A program made the position numbers and the translations under genes. Of a stretch of 64,000 nucleotides of DNA, positions 1 through 9,308 are shown in pieces; positions within the stretch are counted from its first letter, which is position 1, and each line of letters starts with the position of its first letter. The stretch is from Roseburia_C sp031555935 (GTDB lineage: Bacteria > Bacillota > Clostridia > Lachnospirales > Lachnospiraceae). The DNA lies in NCBI GenBank assembly GCA_031555935.1, contig JAVBTX010000006.1, forward strand, positions 318,955 through 382,954, in the 5' to 3' direction. The notes under the pieces are model-generated. The model searched no databases, had not been told where the DNA came from, and saw only the letters and a list, made by a program, of their open reading frames with translations.

Positions 1-1789
1 GTTTCAAGAAGTCAAACGCACTTTCCACGCCTGAATTTAATGCCTGAATCGCCTCTGCATCGGCAGCAATTACGCCTTGATCAAACAAAATCAGACATAA
101 CTGGGTTCCGCTAATCAAATCATCCTGAATCAGATAGCGATAAATTTTTTTGGCAAAACCACGGTCTGCTTTTAATTCCTCTTGAATATAGTTTAACAAT
201 GCGCTATATATCTCGGTGGAATCAGCATATTTTTCTTCTACCGAAAACTGGGTAATATCAATCCAACCTAAGGCAATCGCATGGTTTAAGTACTCGGAAA
301 GACTAATTTTATCGTTTTTCCAATTTAGATACACTTCATCGGAGGTATCAATTAAATCTTTTAGCAGAATTTTATTGTCAGTCAACATTGAAACGATATA
401 AGTCATATAGACCTGTTGTTCCTCTGTTAAATTCTCATATGAAACTGGGTTTGTCATGCTAAGCTGGGTTTGAAGTTCACTTAATACCAGTGATTGTTTA
501 CTTTCAAACGCAGACTGCACAACCCGTTCTGTTGCCGAAGCATCTTCTTCCATAAAATGACTGATATCAATTACATTGTTATTTACTAGTGCATAATATA
601 CATCATAAATCGGTATTTTGATATCAGAAGCACTACTTCCGACACCAGCATTGTACTCTTTGCTATTTTCAATTTTGGAGTAAACAATACCAGCTATTTC
701 CTGTTCCACTAGTTTATAAGTCGCCTTTTGCCAATTCAAATCAAGCGAAAGATAAATGTCATTACCAGCTGATGGCTCCGTACGCTCTTTGGTTTCCAGA
801 ACTTTTCCCAAACTGTCAACATAGACTTTTTCAGAACCCTTTGTTCCCTTTAAGACAGCATCCATTTCCTGCTCAATACCTGATTTACCAACGACATCAT
901 TAAGCGTATAGGCATCATCCACTTCCGATAATTTGTCAAGCTCTGCCTGCGACGCTTTTCCGGTATAACCGGTAATATGTGAAAAATATTCACTGTCATT
1001 GTATTTTCGAATCGTATCCTCAGCAACTGATACGCCCTGCAATTCCGGCAAATGTTCATTGACATAAGCAACGGTTTCATCACTGACATTCGACGCAATC
1101 GTAGTTGCAATATATTTCTGATAGCTGTTTTCTGAAATGGCGTAACGAACCACCAGAATGCGATAGATATCTTCTTTTGAATATTCTTCTTCGGTTAGAT
1201 TATAGCCATATTTTTCATGTGTACACAAATATTCCACAACCATTTCTGGTGTGGCTTCTGCTTCCACATATCCCAACTTGCTGTTTTCGGTCAGAAATTT
1301 TTCATCAGTTATCGTTTGACGGCCATAAACATCAGCAAGAAAACGCAACAGTGAATTCCCTTCAACCTTAAAGGAATAACTGCCGTTCTCATTCAATGCA
1401 ATATTAAAATTATTATCAATGGCATCGCCATTTTCATCTAACACAGCTAGGACCTGGGCAATTTCCGAATTAAGTGCAATGTTTTTATCTTTTAGTCGTT
1501 CATAGCTTCCGTTATCTTCAATACAAATGCTATATGCAAGTTCATTATAAGCAAGCAGATTTCCATTACGGTCATAGATGTTCCCCCGGGTACTATTCAG
1601 GGTACGTGTTTTTTGGATTCTCAAGCTATAATTTTCCTGATACTGGGCGCCTTTTATGATTTGTAAATAAAAAACCCGCTGGACTAAAACCCCCGATAAT
1701 AGAATCATAACGAGGCCGAGCACAACTAATCTGGATTTGAATAAATTAGCAAAAAATTCTTTCAGTGATTCAAACAAACTTCTTTGCAC
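1..1789 (-). CDS. mrdA: Penicillin-binding protein 2 (MrdA/PBP2-like), partial, 3' end beyond window
   Basis: High-molecular-weight class B PBP that cross-links peptidoglycan during elongation with MreBCD. The frame is open for 596 codons to the window edge, so the C-terminus and the transpeptidase SxxK, SxN and KTG motifs lie outside. Visible in order: a short cytoplasmic tail, one membrane segment near residues 20-40, the RGNIYDRNG motif near residue 75 that opens the PBP dimerisation domain, and VGKSGIE near residue 300. After this come at least 240 residues of mostly helical sequence where a compact PBP2 would soon enter the transpeptidase domain. It follows mreD, which it overlaps. GTG at 1789 is the longest start; TTG at 1777 lies 11 bases after a GGAG site and fits a ribosome site better. 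Family assignment is firm; the start is uncertain. Confidence 0.88.
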   Translation of the reverse strand, partial: MQRSLFESLKEFFANLFKSRLVVLGLVMILLSGVLVQRVFYLQIIKGAQYQENYSLRIQKTRTLNSTRGNIYDRNGNLLAYNELAYSICIEDNGSYERLKDKNIALNSEIAQVLAVLDENGDAIDNNFNIALNENGSYSFKVEGNSLLRFLADVYGRQTITDEKFLTENSKLGYVEAEATPEMVVEYLCTHEKYGYNLTEEEYSKEDIYRILVVRYAISENSYQKYIATTIASNVSDETVAYVNEHLPELQGVSVAEDTIRKYNDSEYFSHITGYTGKASQAELDKLSEVDDAYTLNDVVGKSGIEQEMDAVLKGTKGSEKVYVDSLGKVLETKERTEPSAGNDIYLSLDLNWQKATYKLVEQEIAGIVYSKIENSKEYNAGVGSSASDIKIPIYDVYYALVNNNVIDISHFMEEDASATERVVQSAFESKQSLVLSELQTQLSMTNPVSYENLTEEQQVYMTYIVSMLTDNKILLKDLIDTSDEVYLNWKNDKISLSEYLNHAIALGWIDITQFSVEEKYADSTEIYSALLNYIQEELKADRGFAKKIYRYLIQDDLISGTQLCLILFDQGVIAADAEAIQALNSGVESAFDFLK

Positions 1790-2288
1790 TCCTTTTTTCT
1801 ATCAATTCTAATTTTTGATTTATTTTCAAAATAATAAAATATAGCATAATGGTAATTAATAAGGTGTATACCAATTCAGGAATTATAATATGAACCATAA
1901 AATATCCCAAATGAAAATTCCCTCTAAAGAAGAAGCGCAGCACATAGACTCCTAAGTTATATACAATATCACTCACACCAATCAATATCAACGGTAACTT
2001 GATGTCGTCCGGAAAAAATAACTTCCGGAAAAAGCCATTGAAATATCCAATATACATGTATTCTAATGCATAGAAACCTAAGATACTGCCAAAAAACAGG
2101 TCCATAAGCAAGCCACTACAAAAACCAATGATCATGCCCTCTTTTTTCCCTCGCATAAAGCCGAAGGAAGCCGTCACCACAATTAATAAATTGGGTGAAA
2201 TAGAGGCAAAGGATAAGGCTTTAAATAGTGTACATTGCAAAAGAAAACAAACAACAATTATCAGAGTGACACATATCTTTCTTCTCAT
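1770..2288 (-). CDS. mreD: Rod shape-determining protein MreD
   Basis: Integral membrane component of the elongasome that links MreC and MreB to PBP2. The 172-residue product is almost wholly hydrophobic with about five membrane segments and carries the usual MreD pattern of a glycine- and phenylalanine-rich central part. ATG at 2288 was chosen because it follows a GGAGTGAT ribosome site directly after the mreC stop; a longer frame from 2336 would overlap mreC by about 44 bases and add a charged tail. It sits between mreC and the PBP2 gene, the standard order in Firmicutes. Assignment rests mainly on membrane topology and position, since MreD is poorly conserved. Confidence 0.88.
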   Translation of the reverse strand: MRRKICVTLIIVVCFLLQCTLFKALSFASISPNLLIVVTASFGFMRGKKEGMIIGFCSGLLMDLFFGSILGFYALEYMYIGYFNGFFRKLFFPDDIKLPLILIGVSDIVYNLGVYVLRFFFRGNFHLGYFMVHIIIPELVYTLLITIMLYFIILKINQKLELIEKRSAKKFV

Positions 2289-2292
2289 ATCA

Positions 2293-3186
2293 TCACTCCG
2301 TTTCTTCGGTGGAATTTTCCACTTCTGCGGTGACATCTTCTTTTTTTTCTAAAATGACGAGCACATCCTGAATATGTTCAAAATCAACGACTGGCGTTAC
2401 GGTTCCAGATTTGGTTAGGTTATTAGCATCTTTTTCTAAGGTGCTGATGTACCCAATCAGAATACCTGGCAGGAATTTGCTGCTGACCGGTGACGTTACA
2501 AGTGGGTCGCCCACCTGTACTTTATTCTCGCGGTCATTTAAAGATTTCAGTTCAATCGTCTGACTCTCCGTCATCAACATTAAATCTCCGCTAATTGTAC
2601 AGTTATCAGAAGTATTTAGAACCATACCGTAAACACTGCTAATATCATCAATGATAGCTCGAACCTTGGCATTATGTGGTCCCACTGAGGTTACAATTCC
2701 AACTAGACCGCCACCAGCTATGACATTATTATCAACCTCGACACCATCCTTGTATCCTTTATCAATCTGAAAAAATGAGAACCAGTTTCCGGCATCTTTA
2801 CTGACAACATGCGCGGCAACTTTTTCATAATCTGGATATTGCTCATCTAATTCCAATAACTCGCGCAGCTCGTCTAACTCATATTGATTTAACTTGATGG
2901 TATTTAATTCGCTGGTCAGCTCATCAACCTGTTGTTTGAGTTGCTCATTTTCACTCATAACCTCTCTTAGGTTCTTTAAGTTGTCAGCTTTGTCCATAAT
3001 CCATAGACCAATCTCGTTGATTCCCTTTTGCATTGGTGCAAATACGGTGGAAGCTACGGTGTTTAGTGGCCCGCCGCTTAAATTCATCGTAAAACTAGCA
3101 TACATTACAGCGATGCACACAATCGTCAGCACCATTAATATATATTTGCTTGGAATATTGAATTTGTTTTTCCGTTTTAGTCTCAT
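2293..3186 (-). CDS. mreC: Rod shape-determining protein MreC
   Basis: Bitopic scaffold protein of the cell-elongation complex, 297 residues, the normal length. It has a basic N-terminus, one membrane segment at about residues 14-34, a coiled coil at about 65-110 (the stretch with ENEQLKQQVDEL), and the beta-rich extracytoplasmic domain containing the family's conserved GLVG and ISSVYGMV-like strands. The C-terminus is acidic (many Glu). An AGAGGC ribosome site precedes the ATG. It lies 12 bases after mreB and 4 bases before mreD, so it is surely cotranscribed. No defect seen. Confidence 0.95.
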   Translation of the reverse strand: MRLKRKNKFNIPSKYILMVLTIVCIAVMYASFTMNLSGGPLNTVASTVFAPMQKGINEIGLWIMDKADNLKNLREVMSENEQLKQQVDELTSELNTIKLNQYELDELRELLELDEQYPDYEKVAAHVVSKDAGNWFSFFQIDKGYKDGVEVDNNVIAGGGLVGIVTSVGPHNAKVRAIIDDISSVYGMVLNTSDNCTISGDLMLMTESQTIELKSLNDRENKVQVGDPLVTSPVSSKFLPGILIGYISTLEKDANNLTKSGTVTPVVDFEHIQDVLVILEKKEDVTAEVENSTEETE

Positions 3187-3198
3187 ACTTTGCCTCTA

Positions 3199-4218
3199 TT
3201 ATCTATAAGATCTCGATTTTAAGCTAAAACTCAAATGTTTAAACTTTTCATCTGATACGATTTTTATCAGTCCTCTAACAACACTTTCTTCTGGCGCTTC
3301 ACATTTGTTTACTTTGATATTCGTAATCTGGGTAAACAAGATGTCTAAATTGGCAATCATGGATGAACCGCCAGTAATATAGATTCCTGAATGAATAATA
3401 TCCTTTGCCAATTCTGGCGGCGTTTTTTCCAAAATCATTTTGATTGAATTGCAGATAGCACCAAGATTATCCTTAATTGCATCATAGACCATCTGAGCGG
3501 TGATTTCCATCTCAATTGGTAAGCCGCTGACAACATCACGGCCAACGATTACCATTGACTTGTCCATGTTTGTTTCAATCCCACTGCCAAGCTGTTCTTT
3601 TAGCGTCTGTGCTGTTTTTTGCCCAATGATCAAATTGTAATTGCGTTTGATATAGTTAATGATTGATTCATCAAGACGATTTCCACCAAAATGAAGTAAA
3701 TCGGACAAGACCAATCCGCCTAATGAAATAACCGATATTTCTGTCGTATCACCACCGATATCAACCACCATTGTTCCGGTTGGTTCATTTACATCAAGAC
3801 CAAGTCCCACCGCATCCGCGATTGCTTTCTCGCACAGCAGTACCGAACGCGGTTTTATCCGGCTCTGTGAAAAAATATCATAAAACGCCTTTTTCTCTAC
3901 CTGTGTGATGTCGGTTGGCACCGCCACAATAAATTCAGCGCCCCGCATCTTGCTCTTGGTATGCTTTTCTAAAAATTCGCAAATCATCGCTTGCATATTA
4001 GCAAAATCAGCAATGACACCATTCATAATTGGAAAAGTCACCCGGATTGCTTCTGGTGCTTTTTCATACATTGCATACGCAGAATCACCATATGCATATA
4101 ATTGGTTTTTATTGACAATGGCAATGGTGTTTTTCTCGTTTAATATTTTATCGCCCGTTTTGCAATATACTTTTAAATTTGAAGTCCCCAAATCAATTCC
4201 ATATACGTTGTTAGACAT
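3199..4218 (-). CDS. mreB: Actin-like cell-shape protein MreB
   Basis: Actin-fold ATPase that forms membrane-associated filaments and orients peptidoglycan synthesis. The phosphate-1 motif YGIDLGTSN is at residues 6-14, phosphate-2 VVDIGGDTTE near 158, and the adenosine motif YITGGSSM near 287; length 339 is normal. The sequence is more divergent than a textbook MreB (KVYCKTGDKIL instead of the usual VYVKGKGIVL), so it could be an Mbl-type paralogue; the window cannot show whether a second copy exists. The position between radC and mreC supports the elongasome role. ATG at 4218 follows a GGGAG-like site. Confidence 0.9.
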   Translation of the reverse strand: MSNNVYGIDLGTSNLKVYCKTGDKILNEKNTIAIVNKNQLYAYGDSAYAMYEKAPEAIRVTFPIMNGVIADFANMQAMICEFLEKHTKSKMRGAEFIVAVPTDITQVEKKAFYDIFSQSRIKPRSVLLCEKAIADAVGLGLDVNEPTGTMVVDIGGDTTEISVISLGGLVLSDLLHFGGNRLDESIINYIKRNYNLIIGQKTAQTLKEQLGSGIETNMDKSMVIVGRDVVSGLPIEMEITAQMVYDAIKDNLGAICNSIKMILEKTPPELAKDIIHSGIYITGGSSMIANLDILFTQITNIKVNKCEAPEESVVRGLIKIVSDEKFKHLSFSLKSRSYR

Positions 4219-4236
4219 TTTTATCTCCCTTCGGAC

Positions 4237-4920
4237 TCAGATTAGCCCCTGTTCTTTAAAACTGTAATATTTATTATCCCCGATAATGATATGATCGCTC
4301 AAAGTAATTCCTAATAATTCACCGCCTTGTTTGATTTGGCTGGTGACACGTTTATCTGACATACTCGGAAATGGCACGCCACTTGGATGATTATGCAGTA
4401 AAATAATATGCGCGGCATGATCGTCCAGCGCTCGCAAAAAAATCTCCCGTGGTGAAACAAGTGACGAATTAATGGTTCCAATTGAGATTGTTTGATCACC
4501 AATCAAATGACATTTTGCATCGAACATACAGACAATCAGATGTTCCTTTTCTTCATGGCGCAACTGCTCCATATAGTAACTTGCCACCGCTTGGGCACTG
4601 TCCAAAGATAATCCCGCTTTGCGATTTGTGGCGGCAATACGCTTGGAAATCTCACCAATGCATTTTAATTGAATCGCCTTAACTTTCCCAATGCCCGGAA
4701 TCGCCTGCAAATCCCCCATACTAAGCTGGTAAAGATTTAATAGCCCCAAATCTGAGGTGGTCAAAATCTGCCTTGCTAGTTCTACTGCCGTCTTCCCATT
4801 TGTTCCAGTCCGTAAAATCACCGCTAATAATTCCGCATCAGACAAAAAAGCCGCTCCCTTTTTCAAGCATTTTTCATAAGGCAACTCATTTTTTGGTATT
4901 TCATTTGCATTTTTATACAC
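4237..4920 (-). CDS. radC: RadC-family JAMM protein (UPF0758)
   Basis: Protein of 227 residues with an N-terminal helix-hairpin-helix region (IPGIGKVKA near residue 75) and a C-terminal JAB/JAMM metalloprotease-like domain. The metal motif HNHPSG is visible near residue 176, followed by a conserved Asp about ten residues on (SMSD). The family was once linked to recombination repair, but its biochemical role is unresolved. It is the first gene of the radC-mreBCD-PBP2 run, 18 bases before mreB, as in Bacillus and many Clostridia. The start is GTG at 4920, eight bases after AAAGG; there is no ATG start near the expected N-terminus. Confidence 0.93.
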   Translation of the reverse strand: MYKNANEIPKNELPYEKCLKKGAAFLSDAELLAVILRTGTNGKTAVELARQILTTSDLGLLNLYQLSMGDLQAIPGIGKVKAIQLKCIGEISKRIAATNRKAGLSLDSAQAVASYYMEQLRHEEKEHLIVCMFDAKCHLIGDQTISIGTINSSLVSPREIFLRALDDHAAHIILLHNHPSGVPFPSMSDKRVTSQIKQGGELLGITLSDHIIIGDNKYYSFKEQGLI

Positions 4921-5023
4921 AATTACAACCTTTCTACTCTCTCACACGAATGGCATAATTATGCAGACCTTGGATTTTTTGGTCTATTATTAATAGTAAC
5001 ACATAGTTTCCATCGAAACAAGT

Positions 5024-5048
5024 TCCAAAAGAAACGAAGTTTCTTAAG
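5024..5048 (-). terminator. Weak terminator after the PLP lyase gene
   Basis: A 7-bp stem, AAGAAAC at 5029-5035 with GTTTCTT at 5039-5045 and a 3-base loop, lies 16 bases beyond the stop codon at 5061. Only four T residues follow on the minus strand, so termination is probably partial. Confidence 0.4.
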
Positions 5049-5060
5049 AATCGTTCATGT

Positions 5061-6350
5061 CTAAAAAGAAATTTTATTCTTTGCATGAAGTTTTTGCAGT
5101 GACATCAGGATGCCAAGCTTCGCATGATACCAGGTCAGACCACCTTGGAAATACACGGTATATGGTGGTTTGAGTGGGCCGTCGGCACTGAGTTCAATGG
5201 ATGAACCCTGAACGAATGCTCCTGCCGCCATAATTACATCGCTGTCATATCCAGGCATCGCCCACGGTTCTGGGGTTACGTAGCTATCAACTGGTGCCGC
5301 CGCTTGAATGCCGCCGCAAAATGCAATTAAAGCCTCTGGTGAATTTAATGTTACGGCTTGAATAATGTCATGGCGGCTTTCGCTCCCATTTGGAATCACT
5401 GCAAAGCCTAGTTTTTCATAGATATTCGCAGCAAATATGGCACCTTTCAATGCTCCGGCAACAACAACCGGTGCTTGAAATAAGCCTTGGTAAAAGGATT
5501 GAATTACATTCAAAGAAGCTCCCACTTCTTTACCCAGCCCTGGTGAAGTCAGACGATATGCAGCATTTTCCACACATTCTTTTGTTCCAACAATATAGCC
5601 GCCAACCGGTGCCAAGCCGCCGCCAGCGTTTTTGATTAAAGAACCGACAATCATGTCGGCCCCCACTTCAAGTGGCTCCTGTTCTTCGACAAATTCGCCA
5701 TAGCAGTTGTCAACCATGCAAATCACATCTGGTTTGATGGCTTTAACAAACTGAATCAACTCACCAATCCGGGCAACCGATAGTGATGGTCTGGTCTGAT
5801 AGCCTTTGGAGCGCTGAATTGTCACTAGCTTGGTTTTTTCATTGATCGCTTGACGAATCTGCTCATAATCAAAGCTTCCGTCAGCCAACAAATCCACCTG
5901 ACGATACGTAATCCCATATTCAGCTAATGAACCTTTTGATGGACGAATACCAATCACTTCCTCTAAAGTGTCATATGGCTTACCAACTGGTGAAAGCAAT
6001 TCATCGCCAGGTCTTAAGTTAGACAGTAATGCCAAGGCCAGCGCATGGGTGCCGCAAGTAATCTGCGGACGAACCAGTGCATCTTCACCGTGAAAACATT
6101 TTGCATATACTTGTTCTAGGGTGTCTCGGCCTAAATCATTGTAACCATAACCATTTGTTGCCGAAAAACATTCGGCACTGACTCGTTTCGATTGCATTGC
6201 ATGAATCACTTTCATCTGGTTAAACTCAGCAATCTCATCAATTTTTGCAAAGCGTTCTTTTAAGGATGCTTCTATTTTTATTCCAAACTGATATACTTCT
6301 TTGGAAATGCCTAGTGTTTCATATTGTTGTTCAATTGTATATCTATCCAT
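5061..6350 (-). CDS. Methionine gamma-lyase family (aluminum resistance) PLP protein
   Basis: Fold-type I PLP enzyme of the 'methionine gamma-lyase family / aluminum resistance protein' group, 429 residues, the normal length. The PLP lysine lies in GSLIKNAGGG near residue 241, with MVDNCYGEF, which supplies the cofactor Asp, about 25 residues before it. QITCGTHALALAL near residue 95 is a family signature. The true substrate is not established; the name comes from homology and an old aluminum-resistance screen. ATG at 6350 was preferred to ATG at 6356 because AGGGA lies six bases upstream. It is the last gene of the mutS-mutL-miaA run, 47 bases after miaA. It pairs with miaA in many Firmicutes (recall, not checked). 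Confidence 0.87.
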   Translation of the reverse strand: MDRYTIEQQYETLGISKEVYQFGIKIEASLKERFAKIDEIAEFNQMKVIHAMQSKRVSAECFSATNGYGYNDLGRDTLEQVYAKCFHGEDALVRPQITCGTHALALALLSNLRPGDELLSPVGKPYDTLEEVIGIRPSKGSLAEYGITYRQVDLLADGSFDYEQIRQAINEKTKLVTIQRSKGYQTRPSLSVARIGELIQFVKAIKPDVICMVDNCYGEFVEEQEPLEVGADMIVGSLIKNAGGGLAPVGGYIVGTKECVENAAYRLTSPGLGKEVGASLNVIQSFYQGLFQAPVVVAGALKGAIFAANIYEKLGFAVIPNGSESRHDIIQAVTLNSPEALIAFCGGIQAAAPVDSYVTPEPWAMPGYDSDVIMAAGAFVQGSSIELSADGPLKPPYTVYFQGGLTWYHAKLGILMSLQKLHAKNKISF

Positions 6351-6397
6351 TATCATTCCCTCGATTTGTTTCCTTCAAACGTAATGACGGAGACTTT

Positions 6398-7342
6398 CTA
6401 TATGATTTTCTTGTTTTTTAATGTTTGGAGCATAAATTCTAAGATTTTATCATCACTCACAAATTCATTTTTATTCAGCCAAACGACATCACGTTCCCGT
6501 TTAAACCAAGTGATTTGCCGTTTCGCAAAATGTCTGGTATCCCGTTTTAAAATCCGAATCGCTTCGTCTAATGAATATTCGCCTGCCAGATAAGACAAAA
6601 TTTCTTTGTAACCAAGACCTTGCATCGACACCATATCTTTGGTATAGCCTAGTTCTCGCAAGTGCTCCACCTCAGCCAGCAAACCATGCGCCACCATTTT
6701 ATCAACCCGTAAATCAATGCGCTCATATACTTTTTCTCGCAAATCATTTAAGACAAAATAGGAAAAGTTGTAAGGCGACTCTTTTTCCTGCTCTTTTTCA
6801 TTATGGGTTGAAATCATTTCTCCGCCAGACTCTTCGTAAAACTCCAAGGCACGAATGACCCGTTTGACATTGTTCGGATGAATCGCCTGTGCTGCTTTGG
6901 GGTCTTTTTCGCTTAACATTTGGTGCAAATATTCGTTCCCCTGCTCCTTCGCCAGCTGTTCTAAGGTAAGGCGGTAGTCGCTATCACAAGCCTGCTCAGT
7001 AAAATCAATATCATATAGCAATGCCTGAATATAAAACCCGGTTCCGCCAGCAATAATCGGTATCTGTCCATTCGCATAGATTTCATTTAAATATTTTTTG
7101 GCATAGGCTTGAAATTTTACAACATGAAATTCTTCCTCTGGTAAAAATTCATCAATTAAATAATGCTTGATGCCCTGCATCTCCGCTGGCATTACCTTGG
7201 CCGAGCCGATGTCCATATAGCGATAGACCTGCATCGAATCAGCAGAAATAATGGCGCCATTGATTTTTTTTGCAAGCTGAATGGAAAGGTCCGTTTTCCC
7301 CACTGCGGTTGGACCGGTTAATATGACAAGTGGTCGTTTCAT
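6398..7342 (-). CDS. miaA: tRNA dimethylallyltransferase MiaA
   Basis: Transfers a dimethylallyl group from DMAPP to N6 of adenosine-37 in tRNAs that read UNN codons; the product is the substrate of MiaB. The P-loop GPTAVGKTD is at residues 10-18, SADSMQVYR follows near residue 34, and GGTGFYIQAL near residue 100 is the other diagnostic motif. Length 314 is typical. It starts nine bases after the mutL stop and is cotranscribed with mutS and mutL. No anomaly. Confidence 0.96.
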   Translation of the reverse strand: MKRPLVILTGPTAVGKTDLSIQLAKKINGAIISADSMQVYRYMDIGSAKVMPAEMQGIKHYLIDEFLPEEEFHVVKFQAYAKKYLNEIYANGQIPIIAGGTGFYIQALLYDIDFTEQACDSDYRLTLEQLAKEQGNEYLHQMLSEKDPKAAQAIHPNNVKRVIRALEFYEESGGEMISTHNEKEQEKESPYNFSYFVLNDLREKVYERIDLRVDKMVAHGLLAEVEHLRELGYTKDMVSMQGLGYKEILSYLAGEYSLDEAIRILKRDTRHFAKRQITWFKRERDVVWLNKNEFVSDDKILEFMLQTLKNKKII

Positions 7343-7350
7343 GTGCTCTC

Positions 7351-9279
7351 CTATAAAATTCGTTTGAATTTCTTTTCCAGTTCATATTTGGTCATTGAAA
7401 TGATGGTTGGCCGGCCATGCGGGCAGTTGTAAGGATTTTCCAAGGTTAAAAGCTCATCAATTAAGTGCTCCATCTCGGCTAACGAAAGACGTTGATTGCC
7501 TTTTACCGCCGCCTTACAAGACATTGATGCGACTTTTTCTAAAATCAAATCTGGTGCGCCATTGCCCGACAATTCGGATAGCTCTGCTAACATCTGGAGC
7601 ATCAAATCTCTGGCATCAATCTGAAACAGGTTGCCTGGAATCGCACTGACCATATATTCATTGCCACCGAAATGTTCAATTTGATAACCAATCTCGGTAA
7701 ACTGAGGACGGAATTTTCGCAAGGTATCTTCCTCACTCATCGACAACGTCAAGACCACCGGCGGACTAATCTGCTGGGAGGTATGCTCTCTGCTCTTTAG
7801 CTTAGCCATTGTTTGCTCATACAATACTTTTTCATGAGCAGCGTGTTGGTCGATAATATAAAGCTTTTCGTCAAACTCAACCAGCCAATATGTTTTAAAC
7901 ACCTGACCGATGATGCGATGGTTTGGTTTGGCTTGAATATTTAGGAAGGATTCCTGCTCGTATGTTGGTGCGGGTGTCGCTGCCAATGTTTGTGATTGAA
8001 CTGTAGGTTCCTGTGTTGAGGTTACATTTTGTTTCACATGGTAGCTGATTTCTTCTCCAACCAGCAACGGTTCAATTGACGCTGGACTTATTGGTCTTTT
8101 TGCATCGACTATCACTGGGGTAATCGGCTTTGGCAATGTTTCATACTTCGCTTCATACGGACTATCCTTTTGCACCGCCTGACGAACCGCCTCAAGCCGC
8201 TTTTTTTCAAACGGTTCCGGTGCAACGCGCTCAATTTTAGCCGGAATCACTTTCTTCTTTTCTTCCACCACGGGAACTTGTTGAATTAATTCACGATGGG
8301 TCAGCTTATTTTTTATAATGTCAACCAGCAACGCATAAATTTCCTGCTGTCTGGTAAAACGCAGTTCCATTTTGGTTGGATGGACATTGACATCTAAAAG
8401 CTCACTATCAATCGTCAGATACAAAACGGTGAATGGATACTGATGCTGCATCAGAAAGCTTTTGTATGCTTCTTCTACTGCTCGGGAAATCAAACTGCTC
8501 TTAATATAACGGCCGTTAATGAAATACGTTTCATAATTTCGGTTACCTCTGGATATCTGTGGTTTTCCAATCAGGCCTTTGACCTCAAACAAATCATTTT
8601 TCTCAGCAACCTCGAGCAGACCGCTGGTAATATCACGACCATAAATATGATAAATAATATCCTTAATATTTGCATTTCCTGAGGATTGCAATTTCACCTG
8701 ACCATTCATGATAAATTTGAACGAAACATCTGGATGAGACAATACCATTCGTTGCATCAAATCATGAATATAACTGCCCTCCGTCTGTGGTGATTTTAAA
8801 AACTTCTGTCTAACCGGTGTGTTGTAGAACAAGTTTCGGACTAAAAAGGTAGTCCCCTCCGGTGCGCCAATTTCTTCAAGTGACACCTCTTTTGAGCCTT
8901 CAATCACATAGCGCGTACCGGTAAAATCGGCTGGTGTCTTGGTAATCAGTTCTACTTGTGCAACGGCCGCAATACTTGATAGGGCCTCACCACGAAAACC
9001 GAGTGAGGTTACCGTTAACAAATCCTCCACCGATTGGATTTTACTGGTTGAATGGCGCAAGAATGCTAGTGGAATCTGACTTTTTTCAATTCCACAGCCA
9101 TTGTCGGTAATGCGGATAAACGTCGTTCCACCGTCTTTGATTTCGACAGTAACGGCATTGGCTCCGGCATCAATGGCATTTTCGACCAACTCCTTGACAA
9201 CCGAGCTTGGTCGCTCAATCACCTCACCGGCGGCAATTTTATCAATTGTTTCCTGACTTAATAATGCTATCGATGGCAT
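7351..9279 (-). CDS. mutL: DNA mismatch repair protein MutL
   Basis: Mismatch repair endonuclease, 642 residues. The N-terminal GHKL ATPase motifs are visible: ELVENAIDAGA near residue 30, DNGCGI near 58, and GFRGEAL near 93. The C-terminal domain carries the DQHAxxExxxxE metal motif near residue 474 and CPHGRP near 620, so this MutL should be a nicking endonuclease, as expected where MutH is absent. The linker at about 345-440 is low-complexity and rich in Pro, Val and Lys. It lies 29 bases after mutS. Confidence 0.97.
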   Translation of the reverse strand: MPSIALLSQETIDKIAAGEVIERPSSVVKELVENAIDAGANAVTVEIKDGGTTFIRITDNGCGIEKSQIPLAFLRHSTSKIQSVEDLLTVTSLGFRGEALSSIAAVAQVELITKTPADFTGTRYVIEGSKEVSLEEIGAPEGTTFLVRNLFYNTPVRQKFLKSPQTEGSYIHDLMQRMVLSHPDVSFKFIMNGQVKLQSSGNANIKDIIYHIYGRDITSGLLEVAEKNDLFEVKGLIGKPQISRGNRNYETYFINGRYIKSSLISRAVEEAYKSFLMQHQYPFTVLYLTIDSELLDVNVHPTKMELRFTRQQEIYALLVDIIKNKLTHRELIQQVPVVEEKKKVIPAKIERVAPEPFEKKRLEAVRQAVQKDSPYEAKYETLPKPITPVIVDAKRPISPASIEPLLVGEEISYHVKQNVTSTQEPTVQSQTLAATPAPTYEQESFLNIQAKPNHRIIGQVFKTYWLVEFDEKLYIIDQHAAHEKVLYEQTMAKLKSREHTSQQISPPVVLTLSMSEEDTLRKFRPQFTEIGYQIEHFGGNEYMVSAIPGNLFQIDARDLMLQMLAELSELSGNGAPDLILEKVASMSCKAAVKGNQRLSLAEMEHLIDELLTLENPYNCPHGRPTIISMTKYELEKKFKRIL

Positions 9280-9308
9280 AGTAACCCTCTCTTCATGAAT
9301 GAGTATTT

